A stretch of DNA of 64,000 nucleotides from Paragonimus westermani (Eukaryota; Platyhelminthes; Trematoda; Plagiorchiida; Troglotrematidae): positions 172,465 through 236,464 of the forward strand of contig QNGE01000138.1 of NCBI GenBank assembly GCA_008508345.1. Direction: 5' to 3'. This document shows, one piece after another, positions 29,301 through 44,300 of this stretch (position 1 is the first letter of the stretch; every line of letters begins with the position of its first letter). Made by a program: the position numbers and the translations under genes. A model generated the notes under the pieces. That model worked only from the letters and a program-made list of their open reading frames with translations, had not been told where the DNA came from and searched no databases.

Positions 29301-32300
29301 TGGTCAAACGTGTGGACAAATAAAACCGAGTTGGACGTATGTAGCTCAAAATTATTTTCAGGTTTGATTACACAAGTGGTATCGTTGGACTGGCGTGAAT
29401 GGCGTAAATGTGGTACGTCAGGGCCGGCGGTGAACGGTCACTAAGTTTGATCATTATTTTTGGCAATTGGCTACGATTCGCAAGACAACCGAGTAAAAGA
29501 CCGATAGTTTGGGTCAGACTGCCATGTTCTTCGAGGACGGGAAGTAATGTTTGTGAGACATTTTGGAGGTTAGAATTCCCTGCAATTGACCTCGTCCGGT
29601 TTTTTTTCCTGACTATGTGTAGCTAAGGCCTTGCCGTTCTCATTTTCACAACCTGCATCCAAAACCAAAAATTCTCCATCCCACACCCCAGTCACTGATT
29701 TTCATTCACCTGTCTACATACACGTTGCTACCTCCAATCGCACTTGCCTCACCCCTATGGATACAGCCTTCTTGCGGGCCACCTTGGCACGGTAAACAAC
29801 TAATCAGCCCGCTCAAAGGCCATGTATGTATTCACATATTACACCGATTCTATAGCATTTCGTCGGCTCGTCCTTGCCTCTCAGTCGCAGTTCTTTTGCA
29901 TTTGGACTCTTGACGGTCTTTTGTCCCCAAATGTTATAAACTATCTCGCGAACTCAGGCAGACCGGGTTTTGCTTCTACATTCGATCACAATGTTTATAT
30001 TAAGAGTACTACCTTTCCAGCGACTTTATTCGATTTGGCGTCGTTCGTCATATGAGCAACGCTCACCCTTCGTCACAAGAACGTAAAACATATCTCCCTT
30101 AACACTCTTCAGAGCGTCGTTCTAATCTAAAGAACATATTTAGTATACTTCCTGTTTTCTATCCCGTAACGACAAGATACAACGAACCACTGGAACCAGA
30201 TAACTAAGAAGTGATTGTAGACGACGAAAGGCTAATTTACAATACCAGTGATGTATTGCTGTCTATGATGATGATGAAGGCTAATTCGTTGTAACTCGAG
30301 TTTTCCCTCGGGTTCTCTTTCAGGCGAAGTTCATTCGTGTGAAAACCCCCAATAACACAGACGTTCAGCTAGAGGGTACCGGTTACCGAGCACCTTTTGC
30401 CAATAGAGTCTGAGTGACAGGCTATCTGGGGTCGTAGACTACAATCAACTTGTAGAGATGTCTGCTTCATCGTTTTCAACTTTACATCCAATTCATTTCA
30501 AACTAATAGAACATAAGGGTTTCTACCTTCTACAGCACAACTGATGAGCTGAAAATTTGCACATGCAAATACACATACTACTCTCGCTACCTGTGTTCAA
30601 AATCCTTGGTCTTATGGTTAGTGATCATTGTCGAAGCCATGGAGGTGAGATTTCGTAAATTGCAACTGATATTCGAAAAAAGTTGCTAGCGAGGGTTTTC
30701 TATTAGGCATAATCGACTGCGTGTAGCCAACAGTTTTCATTAAACACTGATAACATTACAACACTCACAATTAACATGTGTTCTTTTTGAATATATGACT
30801 CAAAAGATAGGCTCTGCTGCTGATAGAAGCTGTTTACCATCTACCGCTCGCCTCACGTCAGGTCAGTAGTTAGCAAAACTTATCATGATAATTCCCATAT
30901 ACTGCATTCACTGCGGAACGCGGATCACTGCTCACAAGCGAGAGTGGTTGAGTGTTCAGATTTCATAATTCGGTCGTGCCTAATGTGAGGTCAATGGCGC
31001 AGTGGTTAACACGGTTGCCTCATGATTGGAATAGCCGGAGTTCAAATCCCGGCCGTGGCAAGGATATGCACTACTGACGGAGTCTAATGAGAGCGAAACT
31101 CGAGTCTAGTGCTTCTTTTCGGAATGGGCTGGCTGGAAAGTCTATCTGAATGCGAAGACTGCGATCAAGCGTGAGTGATGATCAACTTGGAAATATAATA
31201 AACTTGTTATTTCTTCTAGGGAAATTACCTAAAACGTTAACATAAATTGACTTTCCAGAAGTCCATAAAACGTCAAATAATTATGACCCAGTTTACGATC
31301 ACAAGCATATGGTTCTCAAAAGCCAGGGAAACTAAAGAGATTTGTGCATTTACAACCTAATTCGGTCCAATGCAAGCCAGTCGAAATAATTACTGATAAA
31401 ATCATAAGAATGTGACAGGTGTGGAATTCCAGAATTAGTGGTAATCACGTAAATGTGGTTCACATAATTAACACTTTAACCAGAGTGGAATAAAATTTTG
31501 TTTCTACTCAGAATTCTTGGCTGGCACACAAACATCAATGGTTACAAATGATAACAGGTCTTATATGCAGATCGGTCTTTTAGCATATTTTTGGTTTGTA
31601 AAAGAACCTGTGGATTTCAGCTGTGGTTTTATCAGAGCTCAAAGGAGATGCACATCGCCCACCCAACTGAAATCTAAGCTCCGGTTTAATTGTCTATGAT
31701 GTGACAGTAACCAAGGCGTAGTAAGGGGAAAAACGCTGTGCCGATTGGGAGTAAAACCCGAATGTGATAAGCAGAAAAATTGTTCAACCTCTTTCATTGT
31801 ATGCTGTGAATCAGAGCTGGCTTGTTGGGCTTGTCACTAAAACTCTCGCAAAAGTATTTTTTAAAGGAGTCTTTTCTTGAATTTCCAACATTGACCGACC
31901 ACTCGTGACTGTTTTACTGTCAACCCTAAAAACTCCAACGATTTTATAAGGCGACTTTCAAAGTCCTCAAGCAGGCACCAACCACGAACATTCACGTGGG
32001 CCTCGAGAAGACCAGGGTATACATACAGAACATTCACTTGCAGTTTCACAGCTCAGAGTGAACAAGGAGTGAAGACATGCAGGTGAGCAAATTTCTGCAA
32101 ATCACTGACCAAAACAATGACAATATTAGTTACATTAAAAAAATATTGACACAGTGCATCTCAAAGTGCACGAAATTGCTACGCTTAGTTGATGTAACAG
32201 AGTCTGTCCATCAATTATTATTTCTCTTTACGAAGCTTCATCGCAACAGCAATCTGCGTTAATGGTTCGAACACTGCCAACTGCTCGGCACACGAGTTAA

Positions 32301-35300
32301 GTTTCTCTGTGGATTTCCTGACAGATTCTAAAACCGATTTTTTCCAAGCATGCCCGTATTTGTCTAACTTCGCACTCTGTAATTTTCTTCAAAACAAATG
32401 AGGAATTCACCTGAGAAACGAACTGAAATGGAAGGATCCATAGTAAAAGTTATTCACACTAAAATTGATAACAGAAAGTGGTACAAACGGCTGTTAGAGC
32501 GCAGAGGTTGATCATCTGAAATAAATTTTAATCGATGGACACTGTGTCAGAGTGAAACAAGCAGACCATGGAAAAGGACCAAATTGTTTTGCTCAATCAA
32601 ACACGGTTTTTATAGCAATATCAGGTTTATCGTTTCAGAAACAGCTACCTTAAGAACTAGTCTGAAAGCTAAAGTTGTTATCGAGTGTGAGTGACATGTA
32701 GTCCTCTTCCTGTGCGTCAAATCAACAGTACCATAAACCTGCACACGCAATTGGACATAATTACTCCACCAAGTAACTATACATCTGCGTACGTAATAGC
32801 ATATAACCCTGAAGTGAATTTGAATATAGATTCCAATCAAATCGAATTAATGAAACTCCCCCAGGCTCACCTGAAATACAGTGATGAGAGATTGATAAAA
32901 GCTATCGAAGTTGGACCGCGGTATTTCAACTTTTGAGAAATTGAATCTTCCACCAAACAGCTGCATTCCTAACAGCGCAAAAATCACAATGAATAGGAAA
33001 AGCAGGACCAGCAAGCTGACAATCGATTTTAAGCTGGCCAACAGTGAACCAACGAGATTTCTCAAACTGCTCCAGTATCTATAAAGCAGAGCAGAGGTCA
33101 GTTTACGAAGGCTTTGATCTGTATTTTATTGCAAACAACTTACTCTATAAAAATACGAATATACAAAATGTAACATCAAACATCGATGAGGAAAGTGATA
33201 TTTGACTTGGTTAGGTGTGTTGTTAGTCAATAATTCGTCATTCTGTAGTGAATAACTTTCGGTTCATAAGTACCGGAGCTGAAAGAACTAGCACAAGCCC
33301 ACCTTTGCCGTGAACAAAGTTGTTTCTGTAACAGACTGTAGGCAACCATCCGCGTGAAATTCAGGTTTGATTTCATTTGGTAACCGTCTTGTTATGTGTT
33401 TACTCACCTACGTGTAGATTAAGTTCTGTTTCTTCCTGTGAATGGTGAGATTAAGTTTGCAAAGTATTTGCATGTCGGACATCATGCCTATTGAATTACA
33501 GTTCGTTTGGGAAACTTCTGCTCAGATACAGAGATATCGTAAGAAACATTACTAGACGAAAAGCATGTTATCAACCGGACATCAAAGGGAATACCGATCT
33601 TAGCATTTCATCGTTGACGTCGATATTATAGGTCGCCGATCGTCGAGTGTATTTCAGAGTCCCCACCGTGTAACAACAGTTAGCGTGTCATTCTACAGCA
33701 CCAGGAATTAGTGTGACACTTCAGGAATAATTTGTTTGGGCTCCCTTCGCATTCTTTGTATTCATGCAAACTTACAGGACTCAAGCAACCAAGGTGATTA
33801 CCGGAAAGGATGGACGGGCATATCCTGAAACTGTTTAGCGACACTTTGAAAAAATTTGAACATATCTTTGGCCGTTCCTAGCTAAATGGCACAGGTCATC
33901 CAGTAAAGTCGGACAAAACATTCAGAATGATTTACAAGGTTAGTTCAGCCCATTACAGAACTGACAGTTTGTGAACGTTATCATGGCGTGCGGCCGAAAC
34001 ATTCTACGACCTATGTCTGTGTTGACAAAAACAGTTCAGATAAACCCCAGTTGAAGTTTGAACAATAACAGTGAGTAGCATACGTATTAAAGTCTTGTAT
34101 ATCATAAGTCTTCATCAACCAAACTCATTCCCACAGTAGATTGTGCTCTGCCGATACCTGTAGTAATTAGCAGCTTGCATGACTGGCCTAATTTTCATGC
34201 ATAAATTGCACATACCACTGGTATTCAAAAAAGCCTGTTGGGAACAATTATAACGGCTTTTTACGCAGTTGAAGTCATATGACAAAATCTTACTTGAACC
34301 AAAACAAAAGTTTTTTATATCTACCATAAGAAATGGCATTCCCTATGCCGATTGTACTAAAAAATTACTACTGAATTATGATTCTGTGACTACTAGATTG
34401 TGAGTGAACCAAATTTTAACTTGTCCGGTTTAAGTGTTCGCTTCTCGACGACTAACTCGGCGTTGGCCGTACACATCTTACCTGGTTACTTTGAACACGC
34501 GTAGCAATCGAGCGCAGCGAAGAACCGAGACACCAAGTGGAGGCATAACTTTTGTACGAATCAACACAATCTCAATAATGCTGCAAATCACGACAAAAAA
34601 GTCGAACCGATTGAACATGAAGTCGAAGTAACATCGTATTCCCAGACTGTACATTTTTACAAGCATCTCTATGGAGAAGAGAACCACGAAGACAATGTTC
34701 GCCCAGTCTGTGAATAGAATGAACAAACGTGTACTGCGTTTCAGATGACTGATATTGATGGTGCAGATCATATAAGTACATGTCATGAGCTACTGTCCTA
34801 TACACAAGGATTTATAGGAGAAGATAGCTGCCACATAAAGAATGTCACAGAAAACGTCATCTCCAAATTTTTCACTCATATGCAATTCATGATATGGCTT
34901 GTATTGTTCTAAAACCGTTCGAACTCTCAGTGACTCAACTCTACAAACTTCTCGGGGCAAACGAAACATTGAGATGCCATCTTGGTCTGTTCTGATAATG
35001 ACATACTTCTGCGGTCATTAGTTGGCTAAACGGTTGGTCTTAAGTATAAATTCATTATAGCGAACAGTTTGGTTATATTATACTGCCCGTTCTTCTGACG
35101 TGAGAATGAGCTTAAGCACCGTGAATCTCGCCAATGAAATGGTGGGCTTTATACACGTTCAGTCACTTTTCACAAACGTCTTACTGAAAGGAATTAGTGA
35201 AAGTATTTTGAAGTAAAGTGAAACATATCGTATCAAGCTACGTGATTATTACTCGATTATAACTGGACTTCTGAAGGGAAGTCATTTTGATACAGCGAAT

Positions 35301-38300
35301 AAAAGACTTCCTCCTTCTGATGAATCCCACACCCGTATAACTGGAGTATATTTAGACAATCTAACCGGTAAGGAACTACTCGGTTGTTTATATTGAGGCA
35401 AAAGTAGTCATGGCATGCTAGCCGTGCTTCGAAATTTGCATCGAAGATCAATGTTTTCTCAGTTGAACCAAATGATAAAACGCTTAGTACAACATTGTTA
35501 ACAGCTTCCATTCTAGTCTGAAGGTTACGTGAATTCAAGAATGACTACCATCCGTTGTTCCTAGACAGACACAGAGACCCAGCTGCAAAAAATCCGGACT
35601 ATGGCTGGATTCGAACCAACGACAGAGATAACAAGCCCAAACGCGGCGTACGCTCTACCAGCTGAGCCACAAGGCAAAGCTGGGAGCTCAAAAATTTTAC
35701 ACCTATTTACCCAATCAATCAACCGCGTCATATGGATTTCATCAAATGATCCAGCCGATTGACTGTCCGAGCAAGATTTCTGGACCAGTTCACGCTAGGA
35801 TCCAACAACCCCACGGATGAGTATTGACATTGTGTTACTGATTAGTAGTAAGGCAGATTTGATAATTTAGAAGAGACCTGTTTGTGGAGTTAGTTAGCCG
35901 GCTAGATCATCTGGTAGAATCCATAAGACGCAAGTGGTTGGGTGATTAACTAGGTCCAAATTGGACATTTCTGAGCTTCCAGCGTGGCTTCTTAGCTCAG
36001 ATGGCCAAACATTTGCCTCGTTTGGGAGAGTTGTTTCTGTCGATTGTTCGAATCCAGCTGAAGTCAAGCGTTTTCGCAATTGGGTCTCTTCTACATTATC
36101 AGATCTTCCAAACTACTTACCATTAATACACAGATGTGTTTGACATCAAAGACGTTGCCTGCATAAAAGCCACTTGAGTGAACCCACGCTTGGACTTCAG
36201 TAGCTTCTTACAAGCCAAATGCAATGTGTGGTAGTAAACCAGGTGTGACCTACAATCTTGTACACCATAAATGCTTATAGAACAGGTAATTGGACGGATA
36301 GTGTCATCTGAAGTGCTGCTAACTCCTGAAGCAGGAGTGGTTGAATAAAGCTACCATTTTTAAGAGATTACAATGTTCAATGACCAAAATCAAGGTAAAT
36401 AGTCTTAACTAAACGAACAGTTAATGGTCCTCGTGGGGTTTTAAATATTTCATTCAAAATTCTAATAGACCAAATTAGTTGTCATATAAACAATTATTAC
36501 CGTGTGCTTGAAATTGCTACCGTACAAAACGGACATTCCTTAGTATACTAGCGGTTTATTTCCTTTGATCAAGCTTATGGAATGGCAGCTAACAATCTGG
36601 ACCGGTCGTTTGCCTACGCAACTTGCCACAGACTCAGTAGTACACCTTTTGGTAGGTTTTTCTATCCACCCACACTGAAAGTATGGAAAATTCTCCAGCG
36701 TCATTCCTGTTAGACTGCATTAATAGTACAGGTTCTCATTTGTGCCAGGAGATGGTTTTTTCATAGCTATCTAATTAACACTGGACTTAGTACGTTAAAC
36801 CGGAGTTATTAGTGGACAGATAATATATTATCTTCAAGGGGACAAAACCTGACAATTTTCCTGAATGCAACGTTAGTGATTAGCCGTAACCTGTGAGCTT
36901 CAAGCTGCCAAATGCAACCTCAAATACTTAGAGTTCCTGAGCGCGAGTTCTCAATCGCGGACAGTCCGCATGGGTCCGTGGACGGTTTCAACCAACTGGA
37001 TGAGAGTATCTCGTCAGCCCGTATAACAAGCAAGCACAAGAGAAACCTGTGTTGTCTGGGTTTATAAAAATCATTAGGGCTGTAGAAAAAAGTGGAAAGT
37101 TGTTCTTGGACTAGCAGGCGAACTGTCTGCGCCGATCGTTATTTATGAGGATGTCGCCAACTTAGCCGCGCCTGACCACCGTGTTCTCTGTCAGTTGGCA
37201 AGCATCATAGAGGCGATTTTGCTAACAAGCCGCTATTTCGTTAGTAGTTCCAACAGCATAAAATATACCATCAGCCGATCAGTTGTTCAGTCAACTGTTC
37301 GGTCATAGATGGCAAGATCATATTCACAAATGTCTACAGATCGGCTGCCGCATTGTTGTGTAATCACCAGGATAATTACAGTTCTGTTATGAACTGGGAA
37401 GGTCTTGTCAATTTAGATGTGCAAAATAATTATATGTTGCTTATGGAGCTGAGGGATTGGCGACTGTCCGAATCGCCAGCTAACAAATCAATCCGAAATG
37501 CCATTGTACAAAACCGATGGTCTATTAATATCATGAACATTTCTAACTGTTCTATGTAATGTTGATCACATTTCTTTCACTACTACTTCAAGAATATTCC
37601 TCATCATTGTTGCGGTGAATGGTGATTAGTGCAAATTGTTCACACTCGCTTCTATTTAGGATTGAAAGAAATGAGGATTCGCTCATATCATTCATTAACA
37701 CATTCAGCGTAGTTCACAATTTCAGCCAAAGCATAGTCTGGAAAGCAGAACAGTTCTTCCATAAGTGTAACGAATAATGTGTAACTTTCACTACTCAAAT
37801 TGTGCCCCGATCCTCGTACAACGGCAGTCTTGTTAAATCCAAATTCTCAGACCAAACGTTTGTTGAACACAATCTGTTTTAGGCTGTCTCGGTACGACTA
37901 GATCACAACTCTCAAAGTTAGTCTGTCTGAAAATTGACGGTTGGTCGGTTTCTGTGACTATTACTGTCATTTAACTGCCGAAGCAGACATTTGTCTGACT
38001 TACGGTCAAACTAAAAGAAAAACATTTCAAAACTGATAGAAGGAGAAGTAATCAGGAATAACCGCATGACCAGCATAAACGTTATAAAAATGCTCTGCGT
38101 TTGTTTGCTGGTACTTACAACACAGTATCAGCAAAAATACGTAAAGTGGAATGAGTCAAAACATTTACAGATGCGGCAACTGTAGAACGCTTAATACCCT
38201 GATAACTACTCCGCAAGTGTAGCAGCTGAAGGTTAAGATATGATAATTCGAACAGGCCATATAGGTAATCAACGAAGCAAAGATTGGCACGCTCGTGGTC

Positions 38301-41300
38301 CAAAAAATTAGAGTTGAACCCCTAGTGTGAGTACGAATATGCACCAACAACATCGAAACCCCTGTCTGGCTATTCCTGACAAGAATGGATGGGGAGTTCA
38401 GATCGTATAGAATCAGGATAAGTGTATTTGGTGTTAAGGTGATAACATTACAATACCTGGCTGTTCATGAGCAATAAAACCAGTTGAGTGAAATACGGAG
38501 TCGTTTTTATCCAACTGGTTAGATTAGAGGCAGAATGTGAGTCATTTTGACTCATTTTTGTTAGTCGATGAAGTAAAACAAAGAAAGTCTCTCCAAACTA
38601 CAAATATGAGCAAGAAGCAAACCAGCCAAGTGAAACAATTTTAACTTCTCACCTCATTCTGGGGCAACCAGTTCCAGGGCTAATAAGTCTGTTTCGTTGC
38701 CTTCTTTTTCTTCTAAGGGTAGCGTATACTGCGTACCTAAGATTGCCTCATCCATTTTCAGGTTTGTCGAGTTATGACTGCCCAAGAGCACAGTGAATTA
38801 TATGACCGGGTTCACTAGGGGACCCATTTCTAGCATATGGCTGTTGATCCGTGAAGTCGATTTCTCTTGATCGCTGCGGTCAACAGTTTGTTGTTAGGCG
38901 TTCCCGTTGTTAAATCCATAGAAATATTTATACTCACTGCCATGATTAGATAAAAGTAGCTGCAGTTGAGCCGAATGATATGACGGTCATCTTTGTATAA
39001 TTTCTATCTACTCGTTCCACAACACAACCTGTTAATTTGAAGATTTTTTTCAAGGTGGAGGGCCAGGACTTTTGGTATTATCGATCCGTGTAACAAACCT
39101 TTGTTCTTCACCCAACCTATCAACAATGTAGCTGCTTTCGCTCACCTAAACTAAAGTTCTCACTAAGGCCAACTTTTGAACAACCATTGCAAGATTATTG
39201 GAATACAAATATCTCCAAACTGATCATAATTGCATACTGAATACCAAAGATGAGTATGTTTATGCTAAGTGTACGATTGCCTGCTTTCAAGTCACACAGT
39301 CGACTAAGATTTGGGTGACGTAACAAGTCTGTTTGCTTTAAAATTAGCTTACTTATTGAAGTATAAAACATCGAAACGTTTTGATTGGCTTGATCTGGTT
39401 TTGTCGTTGCAAGTTATTCACTGGCCACTACTGAAGCGAAAGGAGAAATTTTAACAAAAATTGGACTATGGCTTCTTCGATTCGGTCAATCGAACAGTAA
39501 GTATGGTTTGCTTAATTTATACCTCGGATACATGATCAGCAATTACCTTGAAATGTATCCAGCCACAGAGGCTGTCTGTAATGTTCCGAGGTAAGCACAC
39601 CCGTGTTCAAAAATACCAACACAATCACAATCCAGTAGAACGTTTGCGACTTCACCAGACGACGGCAAGAACGCCGGCATCTTCTGTTCCACCTTCGAGA
39701 ACGTCGGCTGAGTGAAGATAAATATGACCAAGAGAAGTAACACAGTGAGAAAGACGACCTTAAACTGCAAAGTATTCGGTTGAAGACATATATGGAATCA
39801 ATAATCCGAAAAGTTTCGACAAGCGAATACTATTATGTGGTTCTAAAAAGCGTTTCAATTGGCTTGCTCACTCTTTCTCCGTGATTTAAAATGGTGAGGT
39901 TCAAAAACCCCAATTATTCTAACTTCACAAGTTTAAGCAAGAATCTAACCCAAGGCACATTCAAAGAGACTTCTGTCCAATCGCAATGTATGACTTCACA
40001 AAGCTGGAGAAAAATGGAAGAAACCACCACAAATTAACACTTTATTATTCGGTTAGGTATTATGAATGCTGCCTCGCTACTTAGCTTGTAGATTTTCACT
40101 TGTGTTGTCCTGTGTCGGTTACATGAATCAACCAGTGGTTGTCTGTCAACTACATGACACAGAGGCGTAGATTTACATATTTGTACTGCTTTCCGTTAAC
40201 CCAACATGCCTTCTAGGTTAGAGACACAAGTACCATTCATGGTATAGGGTGGTAATTAAGGCGCCTGTGTGGTCTAAGTTACACCACTCGGTATCAATCT
40301 GTCACTATTTGTTCAATATAATGTGGCACCCTACGCATTTATACAGCATACGAAATCAGCTTACACCGTCAAACAAAACATTCAAGCGTTTCTCATCTAA
40401 CCCCTGAAACTACCACGGATCCAGGATGTAACCCCATTGTTACAGTGCTCACCATCTCCAGTTTCCCTGTTTTGTCACACGTATGAATGTCACTGCCGCT
40501 GTCGTACAACATAACAGCCACAGTCCAACTCCCAGTAGTTTTCGACCGCGTGTGAGTTTCAGTAAGGAGTTCTCAACGAAAGAATTCGGATCTCCTGAAA
40601 TAATCTCTTAGCCTAATTCGTACAAGTCTTAAGTGATAACGTGCACAATCTCTGCGATGTCCAAATTTCAGCCAAACTTTAGAGCACAACTGAACCCCTT
40701 CTAAAAACCAACTGAGTCAGCAAAGGCATGTACGCTACCACACATGATTACGTTTGTAAAAATGGAGTGGACCACACTTCTACCGTCCGTCACGCTACTA
40801 TTTTCCGGGCAAACTATGCGGATGGTCTCGTCTTAGACAGTAAACCAATGTTTCAGTAGGACACTAATCCATAATGTCGCATGCTATCTACATAGTAATA
40901 AAGTTTCAATCGAAGCTGACGTATCAGCGTTATTTCCATTCTGCGTTTCAATGTTTCTGTCTCTCCGTGTTATTGTGTGCAATCGATGTGCTGAATTGTG
41001 TGGCCAGAGGATTTGCTAACGTCTGCCAGATCTTTGTGGAATTAGTCAGAATAGAAATTTGGTAGAATTTTGATAGCTTCTCAAATTTGGCAATCCTCTC
41101 ACTAAAAAATTATCTGGTTAAAATCTCACTTTCTGCTTTTTCCGAAAAATATATTTGTTTCGTCATACCAATCCGGTTGCATACAGATATTTGGTTACGG
41201 TTCATCTCCAGAGACTGAAATTTGTTACTGAGCTTAGTTTCTGAAGCCTTTCAGCCTTTCGACTAACTAACTGCCAACGAAATGGACTAAGTAGTTCCTA

Positions 41301-44300
41301 TGAGTAACACTTCCCTGGAGTCTAACAACCCGATAATACGGTATTAGTCAAATATGCGTATGGTACGAGCTGAGGTACAGACTGCACAAGAACTTAAAAC
41401 TGGAGCAACCGAGCACCAAAAAGAAATTAGTGGAAATCTTGAACGTAAGTGGAGTATCACGGTGAAACCAGAGATTCCGAATTTGGTAGGCATACTTTAG
41501 GTATAAGTCCTGGAATTCGGTAGGAAACTATTGAGATAATTATGTTATGATTCAAGACCATAGGCAGGCGCTTAATTGCTGCGGAATCCGAACTTAAAAG
41601 GGCCAGATGCACCGTAAATATAATTTGTAGGATCGAATATTTGACATTTGGTGGTCGTTTTAGATAGACTCAACTGACTTCTATTAATAGCTTTGTGAAA
41701 CGATATTTTCAGCGGATTAAGGTGAATATCCCACTAACCACATTCATGCAAAGCACTTAACCAGCTGATTGCCTGTATCAATTCTGTTTCCATACGAGTT
41801 ACTGACTATTTATATTTGACCATTCGAGCCCAGTAGTGATTTCTATGTACACCTGACATATGGCCTCTTACCTTTCGATTCTTTCAGTCGCTCAGTTCCG
41901 TCCCACTGTGTGGCCTACCACCAGCTTTGTGAATGGTTTCTCTGATCTGACGGAGACTCCGTGTCAAAAACGAGAAGTATTCAATAAACCAACCTATCGG
42001 TTCTGTGAAAGTTTATTCGAGGTAAACCGGTAGAGTGTACTTATATAGGATTCCAGCAGAATGGATGTCGTAACAAATGCACAAAACATGTTTAGTTTTT
42101 TCCGATTAACCTTTATGTAACAAAACTTGTGTTGGGTTCAGAAAGTTAACAAATGCTTTATTCCGCAGAACAGGGTGTTTTTTCAAATTGCAACTGTAAC
42201 CTATGGGGTGTTCAACGCCTCAGACTGTCTGGCTACAAACATGCTTCTTTCGATAATAACTGCAAAGAAAGAAAATATTATTTCGCCTCCTAACCGATCA
42301 ATACTGCACCGTACAACAAAGACACATGATCATTCAGTTTTCCACCAGTATTTGAGTTCTGTTTACAATTATTGCCCTCATAGTTTTAGAAAAATGCTGG
42401 TACTCAATATACATTACGATACTGCGAACAGAACATAAACCTATTGAGAATAACACAAAGTTACGAGCAAGTTGTAGTACTTTATGTTTCAACCACCTCG
42501 GGTGGCCTTCCTCAGAAATGGTGTGTTATTCTCAGTCTGTTTATCAAGGGTATAAACCTCTGTACTCTTCAATAGATAACGATGGAAATCAGAATGACGG
42601 CAACTGTAGAACTGTAGGTTTCTCTGAAGTCATTTTTTGGAGGCAGGTAGCATAAGATTCTGATTCCATTCTTCGTAGGCACGCTTATGAAAAAAGAATT
42701 AAGTACAGTTACTTTTAATTTGCACTGTTGTCATCTTAGAGCAACTCACACGCCAGAATTAGCGTTTCACAACTCGACGATTTCCTAAGCTTATCGAATG
42801 ATTATGCTTCGAAAGCTTTATATTGGGCTCAAATCACGATTAACTTGCACTCAGATAAGAACGTTTAATTCATCAGGCAGATACGATATTTCGTGATCAA
42901 TCAGGTATTTTTCAAACAAATTTCGTCGATGCGTATAAAGTAATGAAAGACAGGAAAGTGTCTCAAATGCATTGATAAGCCTAGATGCAGGGTGACACGT
43001 TACTCACCTTGTAGCGCAGGGCTCACACAAGAAAGAGGCCATAAATGCACCTAGCAAATATTTGTGCACTTGAAACGGGATTTTCCGCTGAAAGTCTATC
43101 ATTACTGCCGATACTATCATCACACCACTAAGGAATCAACATGAGATGTATACTTTACAATAGACACCATAAAGACCAGTTGAAGGAATACTGAGATGCG
43201 AGACTGTGCGCCGAAGTGATTCAACGTTGTGAACAGTTGCATTTGTTGCCTTTCAGTAATTGTCTGACAGAAAGTCTTTTTGAGTGCTTTTTGTCTGGAA
43301 ATGTGATACGAGGGTATTTCACGTTGTTAAATAAGTCGTGTGAGATGTCGTTAGCTAAGGTCATCCCCGTCTAGATGGGCCATTCGAGAAAATAATGACG
43401 ACGAACTGTGATCTCCAAAGAGGTTCAACTATCTCACACAGATATAAATTCTCTTACCTGAAGACAAGGGTAAACTTTATCCTAATTCACTCAAAGATGA
43501 ACCTGTTATCAACCTAGAAAACTGTCTACCTGTAACGATTATTACTGCCCATCTGTTCGTGTACTCGATGTTCCACAGTAAACTCAAAACACATTATTAT
43601 GTTGTGGAATGTGATTAGTTTTTTCAACTGGTGATGTGGCGCCAAATTCGTTCGTCCTGTTCACAGCACAAGATATTATGGCCTTATGTTGGACGTTTTG
43701 TGAGGTCGTCATCCTTGTCACAATAGTAGATACGGAGGTAAGTGAGATAATACTTACCCCTTTAAAGGAATACAGAAAAAATATTGACTTTGTTGTGAGG
43801 CTTGGCTGCGTGGTCCATCATCCAACCCATGCTCGGACGGGTCCTCTTCCTCATCATCTTCGTCATCCACAGTGGATACACCGCGGCAAGCCGCGCACCA
43901 GCGAAATTCTGTATCAATCATGAAGTGGCTTACATGAAAATCGATGGCGTGAAAATTGAAAAGATGATCGGAACTGTTAAACGATAAGTATTCTTGCAAA
44001 TCTAGTGATTTCAAAAGGACATGATTGTGGGAATTGACGCTGTGATTAAACTAACGCCAGTCGCGAATACAACATGTACTAAGGCGTTGGGTAACTTAAC
44101 CGCTAAAATACAACACCATCTCAGGACCCACTACACTCAATATGTCAAGATATGTATAGGAATACTGTGCTATGTAATGATGCATGGTGCAAAGTATGAT
44201 TAGCCCCACCACTAACACTGTGACTGATCATCAATCCTTTACCGAAGACAAACATTTTGGTAGATGTTTTGATATGGAAAATGTTCAATTATAAAATTTG

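Larger units (their letters stand above)
28698..32870 (-). other. Intron (4.2 kb) splitting the domain II pore loop
   Basis: It holds the best-preserved hammerhead SINE of the window (30967-31183). No other feature recognised; the open frames at 29408-30055 lack motifs. Confidence 0.75.
34708..39546 (-). other. Intron (4.8 kb) between domain II S1 and S2 exons
   Basis: It contains two family A SINEs in opposite orientation about 0.3 kb apart (35566-35690 minus, 35978-36092 plus). The remainder shows nothing recognisable. Confidence 0.75.

Noticed and set aside
30541..30565. CTGATGAG followed by GAAAA as another hammerhead
   Set aside because: No complementary flanks and no GUC/GUA site at the right distance.
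39543..39770. 75-codon minus-strand open frame
   Set aside because: It is in the wrong phase; the real coding reading here is the IIS1 exon in another frame.
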